A DNA stretch of 64,000 nt from Hygrophila difformis (lineage: Eukaryota; Streptophyta; Magnoliopsida; Lamiales; Acanthaceae): NCBI GenBank assembly GCA_030278955.1, contig JAOANR010000014.1, positions 32,811,453-32,875,452 on the forward strand, given 5' to 3'. The first letter of the stretch is position 1, and each line of letters opens with the position of its first letter. The notes under the pieces are model-generated. The model searched no databases, was not told the origin of the DNA, and saw only the letters and a program-made list of their open reading frames with translations. Below, in pieces: positions 1 through 10,515 of this stretch. A program made the position numbers and the translations under genes.

Positions 1-660
1 GCTTCTCAAACGTTGCAGTCGATAATGCCTTGGTAAATAGCTCCGCTAAATTATTTTCGGACCGAATTTGTTGCACATCAATTTCACCATTCTTATGAAG
101 ATCATGAGTGTAGAAGAATTTTAGTGAAATATGTTTCGTTCTATCTCCTTTGATATATCCCCCGTTCAATTGGGCTATACAAGCTGAATTATCTTCAAAT
201 AAAATTGTTGGGGGGATTTGTGATTCAATGACTAACCCACAACTCTTTAATATATCTTGAATCATTGACCTCAACCAAGCGCATTCTCAAATTGCCTCAT
301 GGATTGCTAATTTTTAGCATGATTAGAAGAAGTAGCAGTTAGAGTCTGCTTCATTGACCTCCAAGAGATGGCAACTTCGTCACAAGTAAAGACATAGCCT
401 GTCAGAGATTTGGCTTTGTGTGGGTCTGATGAATAACCTGCATCGGCATAGCCGATTAACTCATGTCGAGAGTCTTTTGGATAAAATAACACAAGATCAA
501 TGGTTCCTTGGAGATAGCAAAAGATGTGCTTTATGCTTTTCCAATGTCGTTGAGTAGGGCAAGAACTGAATCTTGAAAGCAAATTGACTGCAAACGCGAT
601 ATCAGGTCGCATGTTATTTGCAAGATACATCAACGCGCCAATTGCGCTTAAATATGACAT
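1..660 (-). pseudogene. Copia RNase H remnant, running off the left edge
   Basis: The stretch 307-660 encodes MSYLSAIGALMYLANNMRPD and the RNase H core with GYADAGYSSD (catalytic Asp region) and SLTGYVFTCDEVAISW. From about 306 to 1 the minus strand continues in another frame with VQQIRSENNLAELFTKALS, the conserved C-terminal end of copia RNase H. So the polyprotein C-terminus is essentially at the window edge. At least one frameshift separates the two parts. Confidence 0.85.
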
Positions 661-699
661 TTCTGGGCCAAATTGCGCTTAAAAGGATCCTTTGAAGGA

Positions 700-1422
700 T
701 CAAGTGCCGACGACCATTGGATTACTTAGTGGATGAGCAAAATCCATTTGAAATTGCTTTAATACCTTTTGGGTATAAGCTGATTGATGAACAAAGATGC
801 CTTTTTCCAAATGCTCAATTTTTAGGCCAAGGAAAAATTTCGTTTTCCCGAAACCCTTGATTTCGAACTCCTTTTTCAAATATTCAACTGCATTTTTCAA
901 CTCTTCAGGAGTTCCAATTACATTTAAATCGTCAACATAGACTGCGACGATCATAAATTCTGACCCATTTTTCTTCATAAATACACAAGGACTTATATGG
1001 TCGTTTGTATAACCTTCCTTTATCAAACTTTCACTGAGGCGGTTATACCACATTCGGCCAGATTACTTGAGCCCATATAAGAATTTTTGTAATTTGATGG
1101 AATAAGTTTCTCTGGGTTTTGAGTTACAAGACTCAGTTAAGTTAAACCCTTCAGGTATTTTCATATAAATATCATTTTTCAATGAGCCATATAAAAATGC
1201 AGTAACAACATCCATTAATCTCATTTCAAGATTTTCTCGTACTGCTAGGCCCATGAGATACTTGAATGTTATTCCATCCATAACTGGGGAATATGTTTCC
1301 TCAAAATCAATTTCCGATCGTTGGGAAAAATCTTGGGCTACAAGCATTGCCTTATATTTGGCGATTTCATTGTTTTCATTTCTTTTTCTCACAAACACCG
1401 ATCTGTAGCCAACAGGCTTCAC
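700..1422 (-). pseudogene. Copia reverse transcriptase remnant (two frames)
   Basis: Two adjacent open stretches, 1063-1422 and 700-1053, make up the RT domain. The first has the copia signature VAQDFSQRSEIDFEETYSPV and DVVTAFLYGSL (first catalytic Asp). The second has the catalytic AVYVDDLNVIG (YVDD) box followed by FFLGLKIE. A break near 1053-1063 separates them. RT would copy element RNA into cDNA. Coding 5' of this, 1423-2080, is linker sequence without a long open frame. Confidence 0.9.
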
Positions 1423-2169
1423 ATTTTTCGGTGTTTGGACAATCGAGCCGAATACTTTTCATTTATTCAGTGAATCTAGTTTAGACTAAATCGTATCTTT
1501 TCATTTTGGCCAATCATTTCTTTTCCGACATTCTTCAACTGATCTTGGTTCAAGATCCTCGTTATTTTCCATTACATCGAGTGCAACGTTGTATGCAAAA
1601 GCATTATCAATGTTTGTTTCTTTTCGATTCCAATATTTCCGAGTATTTATATAATTGAAAGAAGTTTCAATAACTTCATTTCATCTAGGTGAATATTTTC
1701 AGGTTCAACATTTTCAGGGGTTGAATCAATTTCTCCTTCGGGAGTATCATCAGTGATTGATTTATCACTCATATAGATAATTTTCTTCTTTCGTGGATTT
1801 TTATCCTTGGATCCCAAAGGGCTGCCATGCTTCAGCAGTGCAGTAGGTTCATTTGCACTCGAAATTTGCCCTTTTGAGACATTTATATTAGCTGGTGCAT
1901 TTGCTGCACAATATAAGATTTTGTGACTTTAGCAGCATCATTAAAAACATCGGCTAATTGATTTGCAATTCCCTGCAAATGCACAATTCTTTGAACTTCA
2001 AGTTCGCATTTCCCTGTACGAGGATTAAGGAAATCAAATGGACTTTGCCAAGATATTCCATTTTTCAGTTGATCTTTTCCCCCCTAATGTTGGGAATTGA
2101 GTTTCATCAAAATGACAGTCTGCAAATCTTGCAATAAATAAATAACCAGTTTTTGGCTCAATATATTTA

Positions 2170-3096
2170 TTAATCGAGGCTGATTAATATCCGACATATA
2201 TGCCCAACCTTCTTTGAGGTTCCATTTTTGTACGTTGTGGTGGCGCAATTGGTTACATAAATCGCACACCCAAAAATTTGCAAGTGGGATATATTGGGCT
2301 CTTTTCCAAACACAATTTGTGTAGGTGAGTAGCTATGATAGCTTGTCGGCCTTATTTTCACAAGTGTTATTGCATGCAATATAGCATGTCCCCAAGCAGA
2401 AACAGGGGGTTTTGATTTCATTAACAATGGCCTTGTAATTAATTGCAATTGTTTAATAAATGATTCTACCTGACCATTTTGCGTGTACACATGAGGCACG
2501 GGATGTTCAACAGTAATTCCAATCGATATGCAGAAATTATCAAATGCATGTGATGTATATTCTCTAGCATTATCAAGGCGTACTTTCTTTATCGGATGAT
2601 CTGGAAATTGTGTTTGCAATTTTATAATTTGTGCATGTAACCTTGCGGAGGCCAAATTGCAAGTTGATAATAAACAAACGTGTGACCAGCGTGATGACAC
2701 ATCAATTAGTACCATAAAGTACTTGAAAGATCCACACGGTGGATCAATAGGTCCACAGATATCGCCTTGCATTCTTTCTATGAATATAGGGGATTCAATT
2801 CCCACTTTTACTGGAGATGGTTTGGTTATCAATTTCCCTTGTGAACAAGCTGCACAATTGAACTCATTTGGGTTAAATATCATTTGCCTTTTCATTGTGC
2901 GGCCATTTGAATTTTCAACAATTCGCCTCAGCATTACACTGCCAGGATGCCCAAGTCTATCGTGCCTGGTAATAAATTCACTAGTAACTTTCGAGCCTAC
3001 TAGGTTATGTATTTCTGCGGCACATATTCTTGCATAGTATAAGCCATAAGAGTAACATGGAAATTTTTCATTTACAAATTTTTTTATCATTTTCAA
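2170..3096 (-). pseudogene. Copia GAG-pre-integrase and integrase core remnant
   Basis: The longest open stretch of the element (308 codons). It opens with the H-H-C-C zinc region: HDRLGHPGSVMLRRIV, then CAACSQGK. The integrase core follows, with first catalytic Asp in MQGDICGPI, second in VRLDNAREYTS and Glu in YTQNGQVESF. The D,D,E triad is therefore still legible. It ends near 2170, after which the linker to RT is out of frame. The overlapping frame at 2084-2269 carries the continuation, showing a frameshift. Integrase would insert element cDNA. Confidence 0.85.
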
Positions 3097-3235
3097 TTCG
3101 AGTTATCAAAAGATACCCGTGATTTGCCTCTTTTGAAGTTTCAATGTGATATCCATTTTTTCGAATATCATTGAAGCTCAGTAGATTTCTTCGAGCTTTG
3201 CGTGAGAACAAGACATTTTCAATCGCCAATTTTGT

Positions 3236-3448
3236 TCATTCAAGGAGAAATATAACAGCTCTACCGGACCCTTCAATGCATTTTGCATTACCAGTTTTCA
3301 CTGCGATCTTTTTCGATTTTAAATTGGAGAAATAGCTTTTACTTTCCAAAATGCTATGCGTTGTTGCACTATCAATGAGGCAGATATCATCTCCGACTTT
3401 TGAATTTTCAGCATCCATTTCTTTACAAGAATATAAGAATGTAATCAA
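3236..3448 (-). pseudogene. Copia aspartic protease remnant
   Basis: A 70-codon open stretch contains CLIDSATTHSIL, the active-site region of copia retropepsins (D-S/T-G/A), followed by typical downstream residues with the GNAKCIEGSGR segment. The protease processes the Gag-Pol polyprotein. It is separated from Gag and from integrase by stops or frameshifts, so it is a domain remnant rather than a gene. Confidence 0.75.
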
Positions 3449-3559
3449 ATATCAGTAATATCATAAATGCAAAAATATATTTTTATTATACAAGGCTTGA
3501 TAAAAAAAGGGAAGTACAAGATACAAAAAATTATATTATATAGGAATATATATAGCTAT

Positions 3560-4604
3560 ATAATATATTATTTAGCAATAATATCTGGTTCAACAAAGTC
3601 ATCAGCTTCCAGGTGCGTAATATCATCTTTTAATATATCATCATATGTATCATCATGGGCATTATGATGTGCTTCAACACCTGGTCTTTGTTTTCATGCG
3701 TTTGAGGCCTGATACAATTTAGCTAGGTGTCTAGCTGCGTGGCATGTTTGAGCCGAATGGCCTTTAATTCAACAACTATCATAGAGTTCATCATTGTATC
3801 TTGTTTTTCTTGCATAATTTCTTTACTGTGGTTTGTAAGGCCTTCTGGCATCATATCTGCAATTTTGCTCAAATCGAGGCTTATTTCGATAATTATTTTG
3901 ACGAGATGATTCACCTCTGCCTCGATTGTGATACCGATTTTGGCCACGATCATCATTTTGATTTTTAAAATGCCCACGATCGATCACACACATATTTCAT
4001 TGATTGAGCCGCGTTCACCTCAGGGAATGATTTTGCACCCGCCGGCCTAGATTCATGATTTCTCAACAGCAATTGGCTATTTTGGTCAGCCAATAATAAG
4101 CACGTGATAAGATCAAAATATTTTTAAAACCCTTTTGACGGTGTTGCTCACTTAATAGTGAGTTTTTATCATGAAACGTAGAATACGTTTTTTCAAGCAT
4201 TTCTTCTTCAGATATCTTTTGCCCACATAATTGCAATTGGGTCGTAATTTTGAAACAACAGAATTATATTCCCGGACTATTTTGAAGTCCTGAAGCCTAA
4301 GGTTTTGTCAGTCATTACGGGCTTTTTGAAGCACCGTCTTTTTAAGATTATCATATCTTTATTTCAACTTTTCCCACAACGTCAGTGGGGATTCCACAGT
4401 CACATACTCCATTTTCAGTGCCTCTTTGATATGATGGCACAAGAAAATCATAGCTTTTGCCTGATTTTGATGGCTGAGATTTTTGCCTGCAACAGTCGTA
4501 TCTTCCAGACCCATTGAAGCAAGATGCATTTTAATATCTCGGGCCCATGACATATAATTGCTAACGGTTAAGGGAGCAAATTCATGCTTTGCAATGTTAG
4601 CCAT
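3560..4604 (-). pseudogene. Copia gag (nucleocapsid-like) remnant
   Basis: Translation starts at 4604 with a protein beginning MANIAKHEFAPLTVSNYMSW, typical of the N-terminus of plant copia Gag (the UBN2/DUF4219-type region). The first open stretch of 81 codons stops at 4359; further Gag-like coding continues in other frames toward 3560. Near 3735-3785 the single CCHC zinc knuckle is visible with the pattern C-x-I-K-G-H-x4-C, but the residue after the first cysteine, expected to be tryptophan or tyrosine, is a TGA stop. Gag would package element RNA in a virus-like particle; this copy cannot. Confidence 0.75.
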
Positions 4605-4684
4605 AATCTTATTGAAAATTTTGGAATAAGAAATTATACATCAAATTGTAGTAACCCGAGCAAAGTCGTATCGTGCTGATAACG

Positions 4685-5022
4685 TGTTTTAAATTTAATA
4701 ACAACTATAGCCTATATTAGTGACAATATGTATATATATTACTTGTATGTATAAATATATATGGTATTTAAATATATAATAGTAATGTATGAAATGAAAA
4801 GCAGTAAAGAGAGAACAAGAGAGGACAAGGGACGAAATGATTGTATATTCAATTGATGATTTTCTCTTATTGAGCACATAGTATTTATAGGACTACAGAT
4901 TTGATTAGTCAGACCACTACTGCTGGAGCAATAAATAAGGTATCATATTAAAGTCATAAAGTGTAGGCTGATTGAAGACACTCACGCGCGCATTTATTAT
5001 ATGCATGCGTGTATTTTCAACA
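4685..5022 (-). repeat. 5' LTR of the copia element
   Basis: Read on the minus strand this 338-bp segment begins TGTTGAAAATAC and ends TTTAAAACA, giving the expected TG...CA ends with a short TGTT/AACA inversion. It contains a TATAAATA-type promoter box near 4880-4890. It is followed directly by CGTTATCAGCACG (4672-4684), a primer-binding-site-like stretch; I did not assign the priming tRNA. Boundaries are inferred from one LTR only, because the partner LTR is outside the window. Confidence 0.65.
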
Positions 5023-5108
5023 CAAATATATTATTCCAATTTTTAAGTCATGTGTTTGGCTTGCAAAGGACTTTGAAGTTTGAACAGAGATCAAGATAAC
5101 AAAATAAG

Positions 5109-6437
5109 TAGGGGTGGGCAAAAAATTCGAACCGAACCGGTGAACCGCTGATTCGAATCGAATCCGAATCGAATTTTCGGTTAACCGGGGTGTTCGGTTC
5201 GAATACCAATACCTGAATACAAGTGTTTGCTCGGTTCGGTTCGGTTACGGTTTTTAGGATTATTTTCCCCGTTAACCGAACCGAACCGTATATTATAATT
5301 AGATTTTAATTTTTAAATATATATTTATATACTCAATAAAAATTCAAATACTGTTGGTCTGTAACCTCACTTTTCAAAAAACATATTGTAACCCTAATTA
5401 AGTAATTCCACATATCTCTCCATCCTTCCACTCTTGCGCCGCCTCTCTCCCAAAATTCCTCACAATCCATCAAGACTTCGGCGCGGCGAGGCAGCTCCAG
5501 CGGCATAGCGCCGCTCAACCCCTTCCCCTTCGCGATGTGGCGCGGCAGCGGCACAGCTGCACAGTTCGCATCCCCTTCGCGAGGCTGCGGACTGGTATAT
5601 TGAGGCCATGTTGTAAATTTTTAATGCTTCGTGGTGTATTTTCTTCGATTCATCACTTTTTCCGTTACTTTCAAGAATTTGAGGGTTTGAACCTTGTTTT
5701 GTTTGTTTCTTTATTTTTCCGTTTTGGTATTTGATTTGTACTCCTTTGTAAAGGAGTGAACATTAGTCTAATGTTTGTGTATATTTCTGTTCGATGTCAA
5801 TTACTTTTGGATGTGTGCGTTTTTCATTGTTTTGGAAGTGGTGTGATTGAAGACTTGTAGTGGTACTTGGCCTTGTGCTACTTATTGCGGGCAATTTCAG
5901 ATTTCTTTATCTGGTCATAAAGTAAGAAACCAGATTTGATTTCCATTGCGTTGTTGCTATGAGAATTTCTCTCTAGATGGTCGATATAATTCTTTTTATT
6001 ATTTTTGCAACTGAGAAAAACAGCTTTCATCCTTGTCTAATAATCTGTTTGTTAAGTGTTGATTATTCCACTACTCTACTTCTTTCACAATTTTCAAAAT
6101 TGTGCATACACAAACAAAAGATGGGTAATTATGTTCTAAAATTGTTTTTGAAATTCTAAGTTTCGGTTCGATTCGGTATATATTATTTGCAAATAAGAGA
6201 TCATCTTTTCGGTTAACCGGCATTTCGGTTACCCGGAGAGCAAATTTGTCATATGACAACTCGGTTCGGTTCGGTTCGAGTAATTCGCGAATAGTGGGAT
6301 TTTTCTCGGTTAACCGAAAATTCGGTTAACTGAATTTTTCGGTTCGGTTTCGGTTAGTAATTTCGAATATTTGCTCGGTTCGGTTCGGTTAGCAAATACT
6401 TGAAAAAACCCGGTTATTCGAACCGTGCCCACCCCTA
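5109..6437. mobile_element. Non-autonomous hAT element with perfect 8-bp TSD
   Basis: The left end is TAGGGGTGGGCA (5109-5120) and the right end is its inverse, TGCCCACCCCTA (6426-6437). The flanks are identical 8-bp direct repeats, aaaataag, at 5101-5108 and 6438-6445. Terminal TAGGGGTGG plus an 8-bp duplication is the hAT superfamily signature. Both subterminal regions (5120-5290 and 6160-6425) are packed with inverted copies of CGGTTCGGTT and GGTTAACCG, probable transposase binding arrays. The interior 5290-6160 holds a GC-rich patch (5440-5590) and no convincing ORF, so mobility would need a transposase from elsewhere. Confidence 0.93.
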
Positions 6438-6451
6438 AAAATAAGTATCAT

Positions 6452-7022
6452 TAGGGATGACGAAAAAGCCCATCCCCAATGGTGAAGAACGAAAACCGAA
6501 TTTTTGGTCCGGTTTTGGGGAGAGAATTATTGGGGATGGGGATCTTTTTGGGGATTTTTTCGGGGACGGGGATGGGGACGAGGGAAGTCGTCCCCGCTCC
6601 GGCCTATCCCCGATATATTTTATATTTTATTTATCATATATTTTATATATTAGTATAGTATATTTTATGAATTTTACCCAGTTTATCCAAAATAATTAAA
6701 AAATTGGTGACAAAGCTCATTAGTTTGATAGATAGATTATATATTGGAAACTATTATAAATATTTTATGTTGATTATTGTTTATTTATTTAAATAATTCA
6801 TGTGTATATGTTTTCGTATTATAATTAGTGAAATTGAAAGTTAATATGAAACTCTATCCCCGATAAGATCCCCGATGGGAATCGGAAAAATCACGGTATC
6901 CAATGGGGATCCCCTATAATGTCCCCGATGGGGATCGGGCCGGTTTTGGGAATGAAAATACTAATGGTTTTGGGGATGAGAATGCTACTCCCCGCCCCAA
7001 AACCAGCCCATTGCCATTCCTA
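6452..7022. mobile_element. Second, decayed hAT-like element (GGGGAT-rich ends)
   Basis: Begins TAGGGATGACGAAAAAGCCC (6452) and ends CCCATTGCCATTCCTA (7022), an imperfect inverted pair of the TAGGGATGGCAATGGG type seen at many plant hAT ends. Subterminal regions carry many GGGGATGGGGA / TCCCCGAT units in opposite orientation at the two ends. No 8-bp duplication is visible (agtatcat versus ggaaaacc), so either the ends are misplaced or the copy is rearranged. There is no coding capacity. It lies only 14 bp from the previous element. Confidence 0.5.
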
Positions 7023-8429
7023 GGAAAACCCTCAAATTATTCTTCGGCAGACCCCGCATCTTCCCATTGTCTTCTCAGCCACAAATTGCAACTCTCCGGC
7101 GCTGCTCGTCATCTTCTCCATCGACCCCGAAAGCCGCAACATCAACGAAGACCAAGTCCCCGACTCGCCGCAACTTCCTCTACTCCGGCAGTCGTCTTCC
7201 TCATCCTCAAGTCACCGTCCTTGCTGCCTCGACCGTCCAGTCCCCTTTTCTCCCACACTCAACCAGCAACTTCCATACCGTCACACGCAGGCAGTCGTAC
7301 GCAACGCTCGCACCACCTCCACCGCCTGCAGCCTCGATCGCACGCAACACCTCGGCCATCGCCGTCGTCACTAGTGCACGCTCTCAGACGCCCTCGCACG
7401 ACCCCCTCGACAGCAGCTCCCCTTCACTCGACAGCAGCTTGTATATGGTCCCGTCCATCAACTGGCCATCGCCCGTGTCCTTGCTATGCCATGTTGTTGC
7501 TCGCTCGTCACTTGCTGTTTCCTTTTCCCTTTCCATTTAATTAATGTATGCTGTTAGTTAGTAGTTAATTTAATTAATCTGTAGTTTAGTATTAATTAAT
7601 CCTTATATTAGTTTAATTAATTAGTATTAGTCATTTAATCCCATTGTAATCGGAAAGTAGGGTTTGGGAGAGCTATATATATGCCCACTCCCTCATTTTT
7701 TATCCCATCTTTTGTCTTAATGAATGTTTGGTTTTCCATTGTTGCACCACTTTCTTATCAAAAGATCATTGAGAGTTTGGGGAAGCCTAAAATCCCATTG
7801 AGTCAGAAACTCAAACCCAACTTGTGTTTAGCTTGAGCGAAGTGCATAATCTTGGAAACTTGAAGCATTTCCAAATATTGAATTCACCTTGTTTTGGAGC
7901 ATTGCAAGAGGTGGGGAAACCCTAGGTTTTTACATCTCAATATTGCATCCTTTGTGAGGTAGCTTCCCTATCATTTTATTTTCTTGTTTATGCTATTGAT
8001 ATCATTGAGAGATCTATGGCAGAGTTTGTGCTCAACCATATTCCTATTCAATCCAGGCATTTCTGTATAATCCCAAGCCAAACAAGTTTGATTTTTTCTC
8101 AGAAGGTTGGTTAGTTTTACCTATTGTTCTTTTGCTAATAGACCACTTAACCGAACTATCCTTGGGCGATCTTTTGAACCAATGTCAAATTCTATTAGAG
8201 GATCTTCTGAGTAAGCTGTGGGTTCATGTTTTTCCAGCAACTCGGGCCACTGGTAAGGCTTCTAGGTATTGTCATTCTTTTGTAAGTTGTCGACCGAACC
8301 ATTATTTGGCAAAGAACCAAACGCTATTAAATAATTGTAAATATGTGCATCTATTTTATTCATCATATTTACAAGATTTGTACATCATTTGTTAGTTGAA
8401 TGACCCCGGCATCAAATGCCTAAGTGTCG
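7023..8429. other. Uncharacterised non-coding stretch
   Basis: 7023-7545 is C-rich and Ser/Pro/Arg-rich in translation in two overlapping frames, which looks like low complexity rather than a protein. 7545-8100 is AT-rich with repeated TTAATTAAT and a TATATATATG box near 7673. It resembles the leader or LTR of a retrotransposon, but no partner repeat was found. 8100-8429 has only short frames. No host gene recognised. Confidence 0.4.
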
Positions 8430-9140
8430 GAAGCATCACCTCCGAGGTCGTATATCGGGATATCCGAAATTGGCCTATCATAGGGGATGGTTAAAGATAG
8501 AGGCGGGAATATTCTTGTATAATAAACCGACTCATCCTAAAGCTCCGCACTCCCCTGGAATGGACTTGGAGATGCATCGACCGTGATTACTGGGTTTTCA
8601 TCCCAAAACATCAATTCTTGATGTAAGGTTGAAGTATGCATCTTGCTGCGTAAATCCAGTCTCTTCCGAGCAATGCGCCATACGATGTGTTTGTATCGAG
8701 TACAAAAAAGACTGTTGGCATAGTCTTTGGTCCAACTTCCAACTGGACCACTTTCATTCCGAGCGGTGTTGTTGACTCACCTGAAATCTTGCCATCTTCA
8801 TGCTAGTTTCTCCAAGTCGGAGATTTTCTTCCTGATCTTCTTCAAGATAACATTGCCCTGTTGTCCACAAAGACCCTCGTGATTTTCTTGCCTTCTGTGT
8901 ATGTCTCCACATGAAGTGGCTTCATATGAGAATGTATTCCCTTGACAGGTGAGAAAACTATCAGAGGTATGATCCGGGAATCCTTCAAATGAGCATCTGG
9001 GTGAACGACATCTCCAGATTCGATGAGAAATGCCCACGCAGGATCTTCATCTATTTTCGTGTCGTAGGTGAGTTCTACCCAACTTCTTGCCATCTCTTCC
9101 TCAGGATATTTAGGGATCACTAGTCCCATACATGCCATAG
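8430..9140 (-). pseudogene. Ty3/gypsy aspartic-protease region fragment
   Basis: On the minus strand 9138-8842 reads HMKPLHVETYTEGKKITRVF followed by VDNRAMLS, the plant gypsy retropepsin region in which the active site is normally VDNGA; the Gly is replaced by Arg. After a frame change, about 8760-8590 reads VFFVLDTNTSYGALLGRDWI, the conserved C-terminal flap/ALLGRDWI region of the same domain. Several stops follow. No RT, integrase or LTRs are recognisable nearby, so this is an isolated relic. Confidence 0.7.
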
Positions 9141-9349
9141 TTGCTACTGGCTGTTTGGACTTATCTGTGGATGGTTTTGTTGATTCGGTTGTTTACTTGC
9201 AGTCACTTGCCCTTTCATGTGTTGACTGCTGCTTGCACTCGTGCCTCCCGAGCCACTTGGTGGATCTTTCGTGGGCAACTTGGTGAACTTTGGCTAACAG
9301 AGCATCATCCTTGCCCCCTGAGCCAGTTGTGGTAGGCGGCTTACTGGCC

Positions 9350-9420
9350 ACCACGGCATAACTCTGAGGCCCTAGAGGTTTGGTGCGAAACCGCACCAAA
9401 CCAAACCGTGTTCACCCCTA
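9350..9420. mobile_element. hAT terminal fragment
   Basis: The segment ends ...AACCGTGTTCACCCCTA at 9420, the inverse of TAGGGGTGAACACGGTTTGG, and contains repeated ACCAAACC motifs. This resembles one end of a hAT element related in style, not in sequence detail, to 5109-6437. The other end was not found to the left, so it is a solo end or truncated copy. Confidence 0.45.
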
Positions 9421-10300
9421 ATTGGAGCGGTCCCATTCACACAAGGACCGTCCCGTACGTTCTTAAGTGAATAGAATGTTTGGGACTTAAAGGCCATGTT
9501 TTAAAAAAAAATGAACAGGGAAGGTTTGCTCAAAAATTATTCCCGAATATGTGGTTGTGTTCAGTTAAAAACTTCGAACACTGTGCATGAGTTTGGAAAA
9601 TACTTTCGAACATGTGTACATCCAATAAATAATTATTTGGTGTTTATTTAGTAAAGTGTTGATGTATAGATTAAAATATTATTTATTTTAAATAAAAATT
9701 ATAAAGGTATAATAACAAATGCCTACTGTGTGTATTAATAATATAATGAATTTTTTTAAGGGTATGGCTCTTCTAACTTTATATTTGCTAAACTCACCTC
9801 AATTCTAAACCCACCCCACCCCACCCCACCTTACAAATTCAAAAACTAAACTAATACTAAAAATCACTCTACCCATAGTTACCCAATTACCATTATATAA
9901 CCAAATATATAACTATATCTGCTATTTGCTAAATCCACCTCACATCAACTCATCCCACTTTCTTCCCCAGTTTCTTCACTTCATTCATGTAACTCACCCT
10001 ATTGCACGTTGCTGCTCCTCTTGTTCTTCACTGTGGATTTTTGTTCTTCAACAAATTCAATCAACTACAACCAAGAAGAAAGCCCGAAGTCGAACACCCC
10101 TCCCTTCGATCTCACACAAAAATGGAAAGTCTAACAGGTTGGGGCTTTTGTTTCTAAATTTCAATACACCCATTTGATGTAGATATCAATTTTAGATGTT
10201 AGAAATGTTTAATACTACATTATGATTAAAAAGTGTATAAGTGCATTTTCTGAGATAAAATTGGTTTTTGGGTTAATGGAATAATGAAGGGGACGTTTTG
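9421..10300. other. AT-rich stretch, possible left end of a Mutator-like element
   Basis: No gene recognised. Around 9793-9835 is GCTAAACTCACCTCAATTC followed by a short CCCCA tandem (9810-9830). A second copy of the GCTAAATCCACCTCA type lies at 9928-9942. On the opposite strand near 27335-27355 there is ACTAAATTCACCTCACCC. These could be a decayed inverted pair enclosing the mobile-domain and MULE pseudogenes. Confidence 0.3.
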
Positions 10301-10319
10301 AAATGGTTGCTGGCACCAG

Positions 10320-10515
10320 GTTCGTGCATTGTGCATTTCTAATAGTGCACGGCACGACACGCTGTGCATATTGGCCAAGGGCGTCGTGCAGTGTGCTGAG
10401 TGCTGGTGCCTTGACTGGCACCATGCACGATGCTTAGTGTCGTACTTCCTAGGGCGCACGGTGCTATGTGTGTCGTGCACCATGTACGACAACGACACGC
10501 GGATCCTTGTGCCAT
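10320..10515. repeat. GTGC/GCAC-rich cluster (left)
   Basis: Within about 195 bp there are many short units such as GTGCAC, GTGCAT, CGTGCA and their complements (for example gtgcacggcacgacacgctg). The pattern recurs at 26880-27065. Arrays like this are typical of the subterminal region of a DNA transposon. The open frames here (10226-10732 minus, 10329-10640 plus) are considered by-products of the repeat. Confidence 0.45.

Larger units (their letters stand above)
1..5022 (-). mobile_element. Degenerate Ty1/copia LTR retrotransposon (3' end outside window)
   Basis: The minus strand reads, from right to left, LTR, gag, protease, integrase, reverse transcriptase and RNase H. This domain order (integrase before RT) is diagnostic of Ty1/copia. 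The coding region is broken by several stops and frameshifts, so the copy is dead. Only the 5' LTR (4685-5022) is inside the window. RNase H coding is still running at base 1, so the 3' LTR must lie to the left. Base 5023 onward is the flank; the matching target duplication cannot be checked. Confidence 0.9.

Noticed and set aside
6444..7030. 8-bp duplication for the GGGGAT-rich element
   Set aside because: agtatcat and ggaaaacc do not match, so no target duplication is claimed.
6903..7544. 213-codon and overlapping 157-codon plus-strand frames
   Set aside because: Ser/Pro/His/Arg-rich low complexity, starts inside a hAT-like element, two frames equally open, no domain.
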